A DNA stretch of 44,897 nt, taken from positions 1-44,897 of the forward strand of contig JAFLVF010000006.1 of assembly GCA_022508425.1 (NCBI GenBank), read 5' to 3'. The notes beneath the pieces are model-generated. The model was not told the origin of the DNA. It made no database searches and was given only the letters and a program-made list of their open reading frames with translations. How positions within the stretch are numbered: position 1 is the stretch's first letter; each line of letters opens with the position of its first letter. The position numbers were made by a program, and so were the translations under genes. Source of the DNA: Clostridiales bacterium. Lineage in GTDB: Bacteria; Bacillota; Clostridia; Christensenellales; Pumilibacteraceae. Shown here one piece after another: positions 33,650 through 41,560 of this stretch.

Positions 33650-33678
33650 ATTATAGCACGACGACATATATCAGTCAA
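33650..33678 (-). promoter_or_regulatory. Promoter of the small membrane protein gene
   Basis: On the - strand the -35 box is TTGACT (33673-33678), the spacer is 17 bp and the -10 box is TATAAT (33650-33655). The gene therefore has its own promoter separate from tadA. Confidence 0.82.
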
Positions 33679-33712
33679 GGGTGTTTTCGTCATCTAATGA
33701 TATTCTAATAAA

Positions 33713-34201
33713 TCAATCGCGTTTTAATCTTTTGGTTTTGAAAAAGTCGGAGATAGGCTTTAGGCACTCGTCCTTGCGCACGCCGCCCACCACTTCGGCG
33801 CGGTGATTTAGCTTGTCGCACCGCGCTACGTCTATCGCCGAGCCGCACCCGCCGAAACGTATATCGTATGCGCCGAACACCACGCGCTTTATCCGCGAGT
33901 ACACGACAGCACCCGCGCACATGGCGCACGGCTCGAGGGTGACGTACAGTTCGCAGTCGGACAGATTCCAACGCTTTAGCTTTGTCGCCGCTTCCCTTAT
34001 CGCGACGATTTCGGCGTGCGCCGTCGGGTCGTTGTCAAGGCCGCGACGGTTGATGCCGCGCCCGACTATCTCGTCGCCGCAAACTACAATGGCCGCAACA
34101 GGCACTTCGGACTCGGGCTCTGTCTTTAGCCATTCCAGCGCCTCGCCCATAAACCTTTCGTCGCGCTCTTGCACGCTCTCTTGTATAATATTATCTTCCA
34201 T
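33713..34201 (-). CDS. tadA: tRNA-specific adenosine deaminase
   Basis: TadA converts adenosine 34 to inosine in tRNA-Arg(ACG). The protein (162 residues) has the cytidine deaminase-fold zinc motif HAE at 62-64, with the catalytic glutamate, and PCAMC at 91-95 for the two cysteine ligands. RVVFGAYDIRFGGCGS is typical of TadA. GAGGAAAAG about 6 nt before the ATG supports the start. It follows the M14 peptidase gene by 11 bases and is probably co-transcribed. Confidence 0.95.
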   Translation of the reverse strand: MEDNIIQESVQERDERFMGEALEWLKTEPESEVPVAAIVVCGDEIVGRGINRRGLDNDPTAHAEIVAIREAATKLKRWNLSDCELYVTLEPCAMCAGAVVYSRIKRVVFGAYDIRFGGCGSAIDVARCDKLNHRAEVVGGVRKDECLKPISDFFKTKRLKRD

Positions 34202-34212
34202 TGCTTTTCCTC

Positions 34213-34971
34213 TTACAACATATCTAATATAAACTTCGGTAAATCTTTATTTACTTGCGCCGCGGCTGTAAAGTCCTGCGGCGAGAATGGGTGATTTCCT
34301 TTATCGAGCAATTCTATCGTGACGGCGGGAATGCGAAGCGTCTCCACGCAAAAATCCTTGTATCCGCCCGCCGAGTTCAAATCGCCGTCCACCTTGCGCA
34401 CGCCGATATGCCGAGCAATCGCCGCGGCAATCTTCTCGTCGCGCTCTCTTGTCTTTCCTGTTTGGAAAAATTCCCAATACAGCTCGCCGCCCATACAGTG
34501 ATAGCTGACCGTCATGCTCGGCGATACTCTAAGCGTAAAATCGTGCAATGCTCTGCTTTCTTTTGCGCACAGCGGATATTCGCCGATGTAACCCGCTGCG
34601 CCGGCAACCGTTACGTTTTGCGCGCCCGTGCCCCAGCGCGCGTCGAAGTTGCAGTTCAAATCCACGCCCTTCCCGTTTGCCTTCCACGTCGAGTCTCCAT
34701 GCTCGAAGATTTCCGCACCGTCGGGGTTGACGAGGGGTACGAAGTACACACCGCCGCCGACTTTTTGATTGAGTGTAAATTTGATTTGCTCGAGCACGAC
34801 AAGCGCCGTGTAGCACTCCCGAGCATGTATGCCGGCGGTGATGATAATCTGCTTGGCATTATACGACCCGCAGTGCGCGGCTAATATCTCCCGACCGAGC
34901 TCGCTGTACCCTATCCTCTCGATTGCCGCGCCGCTTTTTGCAAGCGCGTCGTTCACTCTTTCCCACAACAT
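34213..34971 (-). CDS. M14-family zinc carboxypeptidase
   Basis: The protein (252 residues) has the M14 pattern. His49 and Glu52 lie in GIHARE, then VNPDGAE, DLNCNFDARWG, the third zinc ligand His158 in SYHCMGG, and the catalytic Glu220 in VTIELL. The closest theme is the gamma-D-glutamyl-diamino-acid peptidases that act on peptidoglycan peptides. No signal peptide is present, so it would work on recycled muropeptides in the cytoplasm. The -10-like TATAAT lies only 6 nt before the ATG, with no Shine-Dalgarno sequence. Confidence 0.88.
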   Translation of the reverse strand: MLWERVNDALAKSGAAIERIGYSELGREILAAHCGSYNAKQIIITAGIHARECYTALVVLEQIKFTLNQKVGGGVYFVPLVNPDGAEIFEHGDSTWKANGKGVDLNCNFDARWGTGAQNVTVAGAAGYIGEYPLCAKESRALHDFTLRVSPSMTVSYHCMGGELYWEFFQTGKTRERDEKIAAAIARHIGVRKVDGDLNSAGGYKDFCVETLRIPAVTIELLDKGNHPFSPQDFTAAAQVNKDLPKFILDML

Positions 34972-34977
34972 ATGTTA

Positions 34978-34983
34978 ATTATA
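34978..34983 (-). promoter_or_regulatory. -10-like box immediately before the M14 peptidase gene
   Basis: TATAAT on the - strand, 6 nt from the ATG. The matching -35 region is poor, so this may be weak or chance. The spacing equals that of other likely leaderless genes in the window. Confidence 0.4.
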
Positions 34984-35005
34984 TGCCGCAAACTGCCGCG
35001 GTACA

Positions 35006-35443
35006 CTATTTGTGGTACGGAATACGGTTTAGTATGGTGGCGGCGCGGTACAGCTGTTCGCACAGCAGCAGCCGCGCTATCTGGTGCGGATATGTCACTC
35101 GCCCGAACGATATGCGCTTAGAGCACAGCGCCCGCACGCTGTCGTCCACGCCTGCCGCGCCGCCTATGACGAAAGTCACCTCGTCGCGCCGCGTATGAAT
35201 GTCATGGACGAGCTTGGACAAGTCTTCCGACGAGATTAGATCGCCACCCACGTCGAGCAACACGCACTCGCCCGTAATGCGCTTGACGAGCTCGTCGCAC
35301 TCCTTTTTGACGGTGGGCTGTTCTGGAATTTCGATTTCGGTCACGTCGTAAAAACCTTTCAGCCGTTTGAGATATTCGTTACAGCCGTCGCGGCAGAAGC
35401 TCTTGCTCGCCTTGCCTACGCAGACAATCTTTATCTTTTTCAC
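35006..35443 (-). CDS. rlmH: 23S rRNA (pseudouridine1915-N3)-methyltransferase
   Basis: RlmH is a SPOUT-class methyltransferase that modifies pseudouridine 1915 in helix 69 of 23S rRNA. The 145-residue protein has LLDVGGDLISSE, FVIGGAAGVDDSV and RISFGRVTYPHQIARLLLCEQLYRA, shown here by positions 98-135, and ends PYHK as is usual. The start is taken as GTG at 35441-35443, with GGGAGGG 6-12 nt before it. The longer open frame to 35479 overlaps the upstream gene and adds a non-conserved segment. It is the last gene of the walJ-CPBP-CPBP-rlmH run. Confidence 0.94.
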   Translation of the reverse strand: MKKIKIVCVGKASKSFCRDGCNEYLKRLKGFYDVTEIEIPEQPTVKKECDELVKRITGECVLLDVGGDLISSEDLSKLVHDIHTRRDEVTFVIGGAAGVDDSVRALCSKRISFGRVTYPHQIARLLLCEQLYRAATILNRIPYHK

Positions 35444-35456
35444 CGCAACCCTCCCA

Positions 35457-36584
35457 TCAGTAGAAGAACCCCCAGACATAGGTAAACACGGTGGTCAAAA
35501 ACGTCGTCACGCCGCACGCTATCGCTATCATCATATCACGCGCCGTCGGCTTGTACTTATCTTCCTCGTAGTCGGCGCCGTACACTTCTTTTTCCATTTC
35601 GAGATCGCTTATCTTTTGGGGATCGTACTCGCCGAACAAGACGACGCGCTTGTTGGTGACGTCGAACGCCGAGTCTTTTACGGTCTCTATCTTCTTTTCC
35701 ATGACGCGCTTGTCCTTGAAGTACAGCATGACAATGACTATACCCACGCCCACGCTGACAACCGCGATAAACAGAAGAAACATCGCCCAGACCGGCATGG
35801 TATCGAACATTGCGTAAAACCCACCGCCGACCGCCCAGCCGTAATTGGTCGCATACGATATAAACACGCTCGCAAAATTATTGGCAAAGTGCATGAGCAT
35901 CGCCGGAAAAATGCTTCTCAGCCTGATAGTCATGTACGCCGCGAGCGCGCCGAACAGCGCCGTGTAAAACACCTGACGTACGTTTTGATGGAACAGCCCG
36001 AACGCCACGCCGCAAAACACGATTGCGCCCACCGTTTTGAACACCTTCCGCGACGAGGTCAACACTCCGCCGCGCATACAAAACTCCTCGCATACGGCGG
36101 GAAGTATTGCCGTCATCACTATTTCGGCGAACATAAAGCCGAAGTTAAACTTTTCGGGCATGTCGGGCGACGACGAGACGTATTTGTATCCTGTCAAGCG
36201 TAGTAACTGCATCCAGCTCGACGACACCCCCACCGTCACTACGAACACACACAGCCCCAACGGAATGGCGAGAAGGTAATATGCCCTGAACGGTTTTTCG
36301 CCTTTCTTATCTTTCCCGAACGAGCCGATATTGCTGTATTCGAGCACTTCAAGCGCCGTTCGCTTGTCGTAATATTTGTATATGAGAAAAGGCACCGCGG
36401 CAAAGAACAACAATTGCGTAGGCAGTGAAAACAGCGCGTCGCGAAGCAGCGAATAGCCGTATGTCGACGTATCGATGGGCAGAAAGTACACGAATATCCG
36501 CATCAATATTACGCCCGCCGCCGCCGACACGAGTGCGAATGATGCGCCGCGCAGTTCGCGGCTGTTTCCAATCAGACTCTTCAT
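35457..36584 (-). CDS. CPBP-family intramembrane metalloprotease (second copy)
   Basis: A multi-spanning membrane protein (375 residues) with the Abi/CPBP motifs: EEFCMRGG (EExxxR), FGLFHQN (FxxxH) and a final HFANN (HxxxN/D). These residues form the active site of CAAX-type and related intramembrane proteases. The C-terminal third adds a cytoplasmic charged region (about 290-350) and a last membrane helix. The ATG at 36582-36584 overlaps the preceding gene's stop as ATGA, so the two CPBP genes are translationally coupled. It is not a close copy of its neighbour. Confidence 0.87.
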   Translation of the reverse strand: MKSLIGNSRELRGASFALVSAAAGVILMRIFVYFLPIDTSTYGYSLLRDALFSLPTQLLFFAAVPFLIYKYYDKRTALEVLEYSNIGSFGKDKKGEKPFRAYYLLAIPLGLCVFVVTVGVSSSWMQLLRLTGYKYVSSSPDMPEKFNFGFMFAEIVMTAILPAVCEEFCMRGGVLTSSRKVFKTVGAIVFCGVAFGLFHQNVRQVFYTALFGALAAYMTIRLRSIFPAMLMHFANNFASVFISYATNYGWAVGGGFYAMFDTMPVWAMFLLFIAVVSVGVGIVIVMLYFKDKRVMEKKIETVKDSAFDVTNKRVVLFGEYDPQKISDLEMEKEVYGADYEEDKYKPTARDMMIAIACGVTTFLTTVFTYVWGFFY

Positions 36585-37657
36585 AGCACTATCATCGACA
36601 CGAGGTTGATTATAAACATAACGGCGCAAATGCCTATGCCTATAAAATATCTTGCCAGGCCGTCGCGCCTTGTTATCTGCGACATCACCTGCTCTTTCAT
36701 TATCTCTTGCGCGTGACTGTCCGCTTGCTCCGCGGCTCCGTCGTCATTATTATCGTCGGGCTTTGCCGCGTCGACCCCGCCGTGGGTAAACAAATGCGTT
36801 TTGTCAAACGCGTATCTCAACAGCACGAAGCAAATAAAGAACGCTACGGCAAAGAACAGTATTGTAATCATGACGGCGGCGGCAATATGATTTGTAAGCC
36901 AAACCACGCTCCCGTCCAATACCGCGGCGAAAGGCGTAAGCTGTATGATAAGCGCAAGGGCATTGGCTGTGGCGTGCAATATGACGGAGGGCAACAGCCG
37001 CTCCGATTTGATTGCAAGATATCCGCTCAATACGCCGAGCGCGAATTGGAACACAACCTGCAACGGGCTCATGTGCATCATCATAAAAGCGAGCGCGACA
37101 AGCATAACAGATTTCGTCACCGAAAATTCGTCTTTCAATCCGTGCAAGAGCACGCCGCGGTATATCGTTTCTTCGAATATCGGCGCGAAGATTACGGACG
37201 CTATTACTATCATGACTATTGCGCCCGCGCTGTCAAGCTCGAGCGCACCCGCGCTTTCGGGTATACCGATAGCTCGGGTAAAATATCCGTACCACAACGT
37301 CGGAAGGTACATGCCGCACATCAGCACGACTGCAAGCAATATCGGAAGTATTACGATTTTGGGCGTAACGCCACGGCCGCAACTGTTTTTGAAATAATCG
37401 AAATTGAGCTTTTTGCGCATTATGCGCGTGTAGAAATAGATAAACGCGAAATTGGCCGCTTGGAAGAATATCATACACGCGGTATTGAATATGCCGCCGC
37501 TTGATGCGCCGGCATACGCGCGCTCTATCGCCGCCGCGACGACGCCCGCTACGCCCTGGCACAGCAGTACGACGAGCACGGCGAACAGATAAAAGGCGCA
37601 CGACGAATAATAGTCGTAGGCCGTTCTGTTATTCTTTTCGTTTCCCCTTGTCAGCAT
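36581..37657 (-). CDS. CPBP-family intramembrane metalloprotease (first copy)
   Basis: A membrane protein (358 residues from the chosen start) with the CPBP signature EETIYRG (EExxxR), MMHMSP (the FxxxH equivalent) and HATAN near the last core helix. Eight or more hydrophobic segments are visible. Near residues 300-330 there is an acidic, Asp/Asn-rich cytoplasmic loop, then a final membrane helix. The ATG at 37655-37657 overlaps the walJ stop by 7 bases. A GTG at 37690 in the same frame is an alternative. Role unknown, probably envelope protein processing. Confidence 0.86.
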   Translation of the reverse strand: MLTRGNEKNNRTAYDYYSSCAFYLFAVLVVLLCQGVAGVVAAAIERAYAGASSGGIFNTACMIFFQAANFAFIYFYTRIMRKKLNFDYFKNSCGRGVTPKIVILPILLAVVLMCGMYLPTLWYGYFTRAIGIPESAGALELDSAGAIVMIVIASVIFAPIFEETIYRGVLLHGLKDEFSVTKSVMLVALAFMMMHMSPLQVVFQFALGVLSGYLAIKSERLLPSVILHATANALALIIQLTPFAAVLDGSVVWLTNHIAAAVMITILFFAVAFFICFVLLRYAFDKTHLFTHGGVDAAKPDDNNDDGAAEQADSHAQEIMKEQVMSQITRRDGLARYFIGIGICAVMFIINLVSMIVL

Positions 37658-38418
37658 ATCTCGTACAATCCCGTCATACAGTCTTGACACGCGGCAATCA
37701 CTCTCGCGCCCGCTATCCCGATGTTTTCGAGCTTACTCTTGACGAAGGAAATCGCCAAATCTTTTTGGTTGTTCTCTTCGGACAGGTGCGCGAGGATAAA
37801 GCTCTTTACCCCGCGCGAACCTAAGTACGCGCAAGCGTCTGCGCAATCCACATTGGATAGGTGTCCGTAGCTTGACGATATGCGGCTCTTCAATTCGCGC
37901 GTATACCGCGGATTGCAGTTTAGCATTTCGATATCGTGATTGGCCTCGAGCATCACTATTCCACAGCCCGACATCATATCGAGCGCCCTTCTGTCCAGCC
38001 TACCGACGTCGGTGACGACAGCAACGCTCTTCTCGTCGCAGTTGAGCACATACCCAAAGCACGGCACGTCGTGCGGAACGGGGATTGCAGTTATGTTGAC
38101 GTTTCCGATACTGAAATTCCGCTCTTCCGTCACGGGTGACAAACCGGCGCGGTACAGGCCTGCCGCGCATTCTTTTTGGCAGTGCAACACGACGTTGGGA
38201 TGGCGCCTGCAAAACACGTTCAGCCCGCCGATATGATCTGTGTGCGTGTGCGTCACGACGATATGCACGCTGTCGGGCAAACACCCGACGGCGGCAAGAC
38301 ATTTCTCGGTGCGAAGCGCCGATATGCCGAGGTCTATCAAGATGTCGGTGTCACCGTCCGAGACATAACAGCAGTTGCCCTTCGAGCCGGACGCGAAACA
38401 GCACATTTTCAAGCTCAT
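37651..38418 (-). CDS. walJ: WalJ/YycJ-like metallo-beta-lactamase-fold hydrolase
   Basis: The protein (255 residues) has FASGSKGNCCYV at the N-terminus, the metal motif THTHTDHIGG, and later PVPHDVPCFG, SVAVVTDVGR, LEANHD and AHLSEENN. These match WalJ/YycJ proteins, linked in Bacillus to the WalRK cell-wall operon and to coordination of division with replication. The walRKHI genes are not in the window. The ATG at 38416-38418 has no Shine-Dalgarno sequence and a TATAAT 6 nt upstream, so a leaderless transcript is likely. It heads the operon walJ-CPBP-CPBP-rlmH. Confidence 0.9.
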   Translation of the reverse strand: MSLKMCCFASGSKGNCCYVSDGDTDILIDLGISALRTEKCLAAVGCLPDSVHIVVTHTHTDHIGGLNVFCRRHPNVVLHCQKECAAGLYRAGLSPVTEERNFSIGNVNITAIPVPHDVPCFGYVLNCDEKSVAVVTDVGRLDRRALDMMSGCGIVMLEANHDIEMLNCNPRYTRELKSRISSSYGHLSNVDCADACAYLGSRGVKSFILAHLSEENNQKDLAISFVKSKLENIGIAGARVIAACQDCMTGLYEIC

Positions 38419-38424
38419 ACATTG

Positions 38425-38453
38425 ATTATACCATTTTGCCCGCTCGAAAGCAA
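38425..38453 (-). promoter_or_regulatory. Promoter of walJ, close to the start codon
   Basis: On the - strand the -35 box is TTGCTT (38448-38453), the spacer is 17 bp and the -10 box is TATAAT (38425-38430). The ATG is 6 nt further. It is back to back with the fumarase promoter. Confidence 0.75.
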
Positions 38454-38462
38454 GTAAAACGG

Positions 38463-38492
38463 TTGTAATCGAAGTTCGTTTTGTGATACACT
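38463..38492 (+). promoter_or_regulatory. Promoter of the fumarase operon, close to the start codon
   Basis: The -35 box is TTGTAA (38463-38468), the spacer is 18 bp and the extended -10 is TGA-TACACT (38487-38492). The ATG at 38500 follows after 7 nt. Confidence 0.65.
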
Positions 38493-38499
38493 GTATATA

Positions 38500-39333
38500 A
38501 TGGAGAACAATATTAAACATATCGACAGCCGAGACGTAAAATCCGCCGTCGTCAATATGATAAAAAAGTGCTTGACAACGCCCGACCCCGAAGTCACGGC
38601 AAGGCTAAGCGCTATCGCCGACGACGACACGCTCAGCCTTTCCGCCGCCAAGCTCATTGTCGAAAACAACGTGATAGCCGAGGAACGCGGCTACTACGCA
38701 TGCCAAGACACGGGCCAAGCGGTATTTATGGTCAAGCTCGGCGACCGCGTTAGCTGTCCCGGACTGTACGACGCCCTCTGTCAAGCGACAATCGAAGCGT
38801 ATGCAACCGCTCGAAAATCGGTTGCCGATCCCATCACGCGACTTAACACGGGCGACAACGCCCCGCCCATCATAGACGTGCAGTTGGTCGGCGGCGACGA
38901 GCTTACGATATCGTATCTCGCAAAAGGCGCCGGTAGCGAGAACATGGCAAAATTGTACATGCTCAAGCCCTCCGACGGCGAGGACGGCATAATCTCGGCG
39001 GTAGTCGACGCGGTGGAAAAAGGCGGACGCAACGCCTGCCCGCCGCTCATAGTCGGCGTAGGAATAGGCGGCGTGACGGAGACGGCGTGCATGCTTGCAA
39101 AGCGCGCCATTATGCGCCCGCTTTCCGCTCCATCGCCGCGCGACGACGTCAGACGGCTCGAAGAAACGATCTTGGACAAAGTTAACGCGCTCGGCATAGG
39201 CATAGCGGCGCTGGGCGGCAAGACGACGGCGCTGTCCGTCGCCATAGAAGTTGCGCCCACGCACATAGGCATGCTTCCCGTCGCGGTCAACCTTCAATGC
39301 CACAGCTCACGACACGGAGTGATAACATTTTGA
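38500..39333 (+). CDS. Class I fumarate hydratase, alpha subunit
   Basis: This is the N-terminal half of the oxygen-sensitive [4Fe-4S] fumarase, made as a separate subunit. The 277-residue protein has Cys68 in YYACQDTG, Cys180 in NACPPLIVGVGIGG and Cys267 in LQCHSSRHG as likely cluster ligands. AKGAGSENMAKLYMLKP lies between them. Closely related tartrate dehydratases share this fold, so fumarate is the likelier but not proven substrate. The ATG has no Shine-Dalgarno sequence and lies 7 nt from the -10 box. It overlaps the beta subunit gene. Confidence 0.9.
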   Translation: MENNIKHIDSRDVKSAVVNMIKKCLTTPDPEVTARLSAIADDDTLSLSAAKLIVENNVIAEERGYYACQDTGQAVFMVKLGDRVSCPGLYDALCQATIEAYATARKSVADPITRLNTGDNAPPIIDVQLVGGDELTISYLAKGAGSENMAKLYMLKPSDGEDGIISAVVDAVEKGGRNACPPLIVGVGIGGVTETACMLAKRAIMRPLSAPSPRDDVRRLEETILDKVNALGIGIAALGGKTTALSVAIEVAPTHIGMLPVAVNLQCHSSRHGVITF

Positions 39334-39836
39334 ATAGAGTTACGAAATTGTCGCTTCCGACTACGGAAGCGCATATAAAAGCTCTGAAGCAAAACGAGCT
39401 GATATATCTGAGCGGCACGGTATATACCGCGCGCGACCAAGCGCACAAGCGTTTGGCCGCCGCAATTACCGCGGGCGAAAAGCTCCCCTTCGACCTAAAC
39501 AACGGCGCGATATATTACTGCGGCCCGACGCCCGCATTAGACGGCGAGATAATCGGCAGTTGCGGCCCGACGACGAGCGGGCGCATGGACACGTACACGC
39601 CTCTTCTTCTCGAGCATGGGCTCAAAGTGATGATTGGAAAAGGCGTGCGGTCGAAAGAGGTGGAAGAAGCTATACGCAAGCGCGGCGCGGTATATCTGTC
39701 GGCAATCGGCGGCGCGGCGGCGCTGTACAAAAGCAAGGTAACGCACGCCGAGCTTATCGCCTATCCGGATCTGGGGTGCGAAGCGATTTACAAGCTGACC
39801 GTCGAAGATTTCCCGGCAGTAGTGACAATAATATAG
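39330..39836 (+). CDS. Class I fumarate hydratase, beta subunit
   Basis: This is the C-terminal half of class I fumarase (168 residues). It has YYCGPTPA, GSCGPTTSGRMD, VMIGKGVRS and KRGAVYLSAIGGAAAL, all typical of the subunit that completes the active site. The start is taken as TTG at 39330, overlapping the alpha stop, with GGAG at 39317-39320 before it. An in-frame ATG at 39297 lies inside the alpha gene and lacks a ribosome binding site. Translation is therefore coupled and the subunits are made in equal amounts. Confidence 0.9.
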   Translation: MNRVTKLSLPTTEAHIKALKQNELIYLSGTVYTARDQAHKRLAAAITAGEKLPFDLNNGAIYYCGPTPALDGEIIGSCGPTTSGRMDTYTPLLLEHGLKVMIGKGVRSKEVEEAIRKRGAVYLSAIGGAAALYKSKVTHAELIAYPDLGCEAIYKLTVEDFPAVVTII

Positions 39837-39863
39837 TGATATCATTTAAGTGAGGATATAATC

Positions 39864-41099
39864 ATGAACAAGAAGCTTATCAAGAACTTGGCGATTGCCG
39901 CCGTCGAGGCGGGCGTGCACGTAAAGCCGGGCGAAGAAGTATTCGTGCTGTCGAGTGTGTACGCAATCGAGCTGACGCGCGAGGTGGTCAAGCGCGCATA
40001 CGAAGCCGGTGCAAAACGCGTTCACGTCCGCTACCGCGACGAAGAGCTGACCAAGCTCGATTTCGAGCACCAGACCGAAGAAACGCTTACAAACAAGCCT
40101 AATTTCATATACGACGAGCGCAATTACTTTGCCGACGTCAACGGCTGTGTAATCAACATTATCTGCGAGGATCCCAACGGCCTGAAGAACGCCGACGCGC
40201 ACAAAATAACGGTTTCGCGCCGCGCCGACATGAAAGGCCTTACCCCCTACTACGACAAGGCGATGGCCAACAAGATCAAGTGGACGATAATAGCGTATCC
40301 GCACAAGGACTGGGCAAAGCTGATGTTCCCCGACCTTAGCGCAAAGGACGCGTACAAAAAGCTGGGCAAATACATCGCCAAGACGACGCGCGTCGACAAC
40401 GACGATCCCGTCGCCGCATGGGAGCGTCACGCCTCCAACCTCCGCCGTCGGTGCGAGTTGCTCAACGCCGCCAAGGTCAAGAGCTTTCACTACAAGAACA
40501 AGCTGGGCACGGACGTCGTCGTCGGCATGCCCGAAAACTACGTATTCGCAGGCGGCGCCGAAGAGTGCAACGGCGAACTGTTCAACGCCAACATGCCGAC
40601 GGAAGAGATTTTCTCCGCGCCCGACTGCAATCACGTCGACGGAACGATAGTCTCCGCCATGCCGCTGTGCTACAACGGCAAGATTATTGACGGCATAGTG
40701 CTCAAACTTAAAGACGGCGTAATCACCGACTTCGACGCCAAGACCAACAAGGACATTCTCAAGGGCATAATCGAAACGGACGAAGGCTCGAGGCGACTCG
40801 GCGAAATAGCGCTCGTGCCGTACGACTCACCCATCAGCAAGCTGGGTACGTTGTTCTACGAAACACTGTTCGACGAGAACGCGAGCTGTCACTTCGCCAT
40901 AGGCCGCGCATATCCCACCTGCGTCAAGGGCGGCGACGAGATGGACGGCGCCACGCTCAAAAAGGTTGGTATCAACGAGTCCGACGTCCACGTCGATTTC
41001 ATGGTAGGCACCAAGGACCTCGAGATTACGGCAACGACTGCCGACGGCAAGACCATCGATATATTCAAAGACGGCAACTTTACCAAAGACTTCGAGTAA
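39864..41099 (+). CDS. M29-family aminopeptidase
   Basis: This cytoplasmic two-metal aminopeptidase (411 residues) is of the AmpS/AmpT type. The metal ligands can be followed as Glu in NMPTEEIFSAPD, Glu in IIETDEGSRRLGEIALV, His in NASCHFAIG, and the His-Asp pair in DVHVDFMVG, in the family's order. The N-terminal domain has the usual open beta/alpha fold. GAGGATATA 5-8 nt before the ATG supports the start. It follows the fumarase beta gene by 27 bases, and no terminator lies between them. Confidence 0.93.
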   Translation: MNKKLIKNLAIAAVEAGVHVKPGEEVFVLSSVYAIELTREVVKRAYEAGAKRVHVRYRDEELTKLDFEHQTEETLTNKPNFIYDERNYFADVNGCVINIICEDPNGLKNADAHKITVSRRADMKGLTPYYDKAMANKIKWTIIAYPHKDWAKLMFPDLSAKDAYKKLGKYIAKTTRVDNDDPVAAWERHASNLRRRCELLNAAKVKSFHYKNKLGTDVVVGMPENYVFAGGAEECNGELFNANMPTEEIFSAPDCNHVDGTIVSAMPLCYNGKIIDGIVLKLKDGVITDFDAKTNKDILKGIIETDEGSRRLGEIALVPYDSPISKLGTLFYETLFDENASCHFAIGRAYPTCVKGGDEMDGATLKKVGINESDVHVDFMVGTKDLEITATTADGKTIDIFKDGNFTKDFE

Positions 41100-41104
41100 T
41101 TGTC

Positions 41105-41133
41105 TTGACAAAGATAATCTCCCGTGATATACT
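41105..41133 (+). promoter_or_regulatory. Sigma-A-type promoter upstream of the DivIC-like gene
   Basis: The -35 box is TTGACA (41105-41110), the spacer is 17 bp and the -10 box is TATACT (41128-41133). The transcript would carry a leader of about 85 nt with the inverted repeat at 41144-41184. Confidence 0.85.
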
Positions 41134-41141
41134 AAGTTCGA

Positions 41142-41186
41142 TAATCGTTACGAAGCGAACGGCTACTTCCGATTAATCGTAACGAA
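41142..41186. promoter_or_regulatory. Inverted repeat in the DivIC leader
   Basis: TCGTTACGA (41144-41152) is the exact reverse complement of TCGTAACGA (41176-41184), separated by 23 bases. The flanking bases also make the two blocks near-direct repeats of 13 bases. It can form a leader hairpin or serve as a paired operator. No T tract follows, so it is not a terminator. Confidence 0.55.
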
Positions 41187-41209
41187 ATCAAATAATCAAT
41201 CTGTGATTG

Positions 41210-41218
41210 TGATATAAT
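41210..41218 (+). promoter_or_regulatory. Extended -10 directly before the DivIC-like gene
   Basis: TGA-TATAAT (41210-41218) is an extended -10 with no -35 match. The ATG at 41225 is 6 nt downstream, and no Shine-Dalgarno sequence is present. It would give a leaderless mRNA. Confidence 0.5.
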
Positions 41219-41224
41219 ACGCAC

Positions 41225-41506
41225 ATGACTAAGGACAACAGCAAAAATTTATTCAAAATAATCGTAGCGGCGGTGGCGGTATTTTTGGTACTGCTCGTCG
41301 TCGCGCTCATCTACAATCTTGTACGGCTGTCGGCCGAGAACAAGCGGCTGGACTCGCTTAAGGCGCAAGCCGCATACTATGAATCGATCATAGGCAAAAA
41401 CGGCGAGTTTATCGATTACTGCCAAACCCCCGAGTTTATCGAGCAGTACGCGCGCGAATATCTCGACATGATTTACCGCGGCGAAACGCCTGTAGGCGTA
41501 AATTAA
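41225..41506 (+). CDS. DivIC/FtsB-like septum formation protein
   Basis: The 93-residue protein has a short basic N-terminus and one membrane helix at about 11-32. A coiled-coil stretch with heptad-like Leu/Ala positions follows (36-62), and then a C-terminal motif with EFIEQYAREYLDMIYRGE. This is the topology and size of DivIC/FtsB/FtsL, bitopic division proteins that form a complex in the septal ring. The C-terminal region resembles the conserved DivIC end. It has its own terminator, and two possible promoters precede it. Confidence 0.82.
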   Translation: MTKDNSKNLFKIIVAAVAVFLVLLVVALIYNLVRLSAENKRLDSLKAQAAYYESIIGKNGEFIDYCQTPEFIEQYAREYLDMIYRGETPVGVN

Positions 41507-41511
41507 ATATC

Positions 41512-41539
41512 AAAAACGGAAGTCATCTTCCGTTTTTTT
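41512..41539 (+). terminator. Terminator of the DivIC-like gene
   Basis: Eleven bases (41512-41522) pair exactly with 41527-41537 around a 4-nt loop, ending in a run of seven T. Confidence 0.93.
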
Positions 41540-41560
41540 GTTGATACAAGGTAGGACAAA

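Noticed and set aside
41142-41186. Terminator after the M29 aminopeptidase gene
   Set aside because: The inverted repeat lacks a T tract and lies downstream of a strong promoter, so leader structure or operator is likelier.
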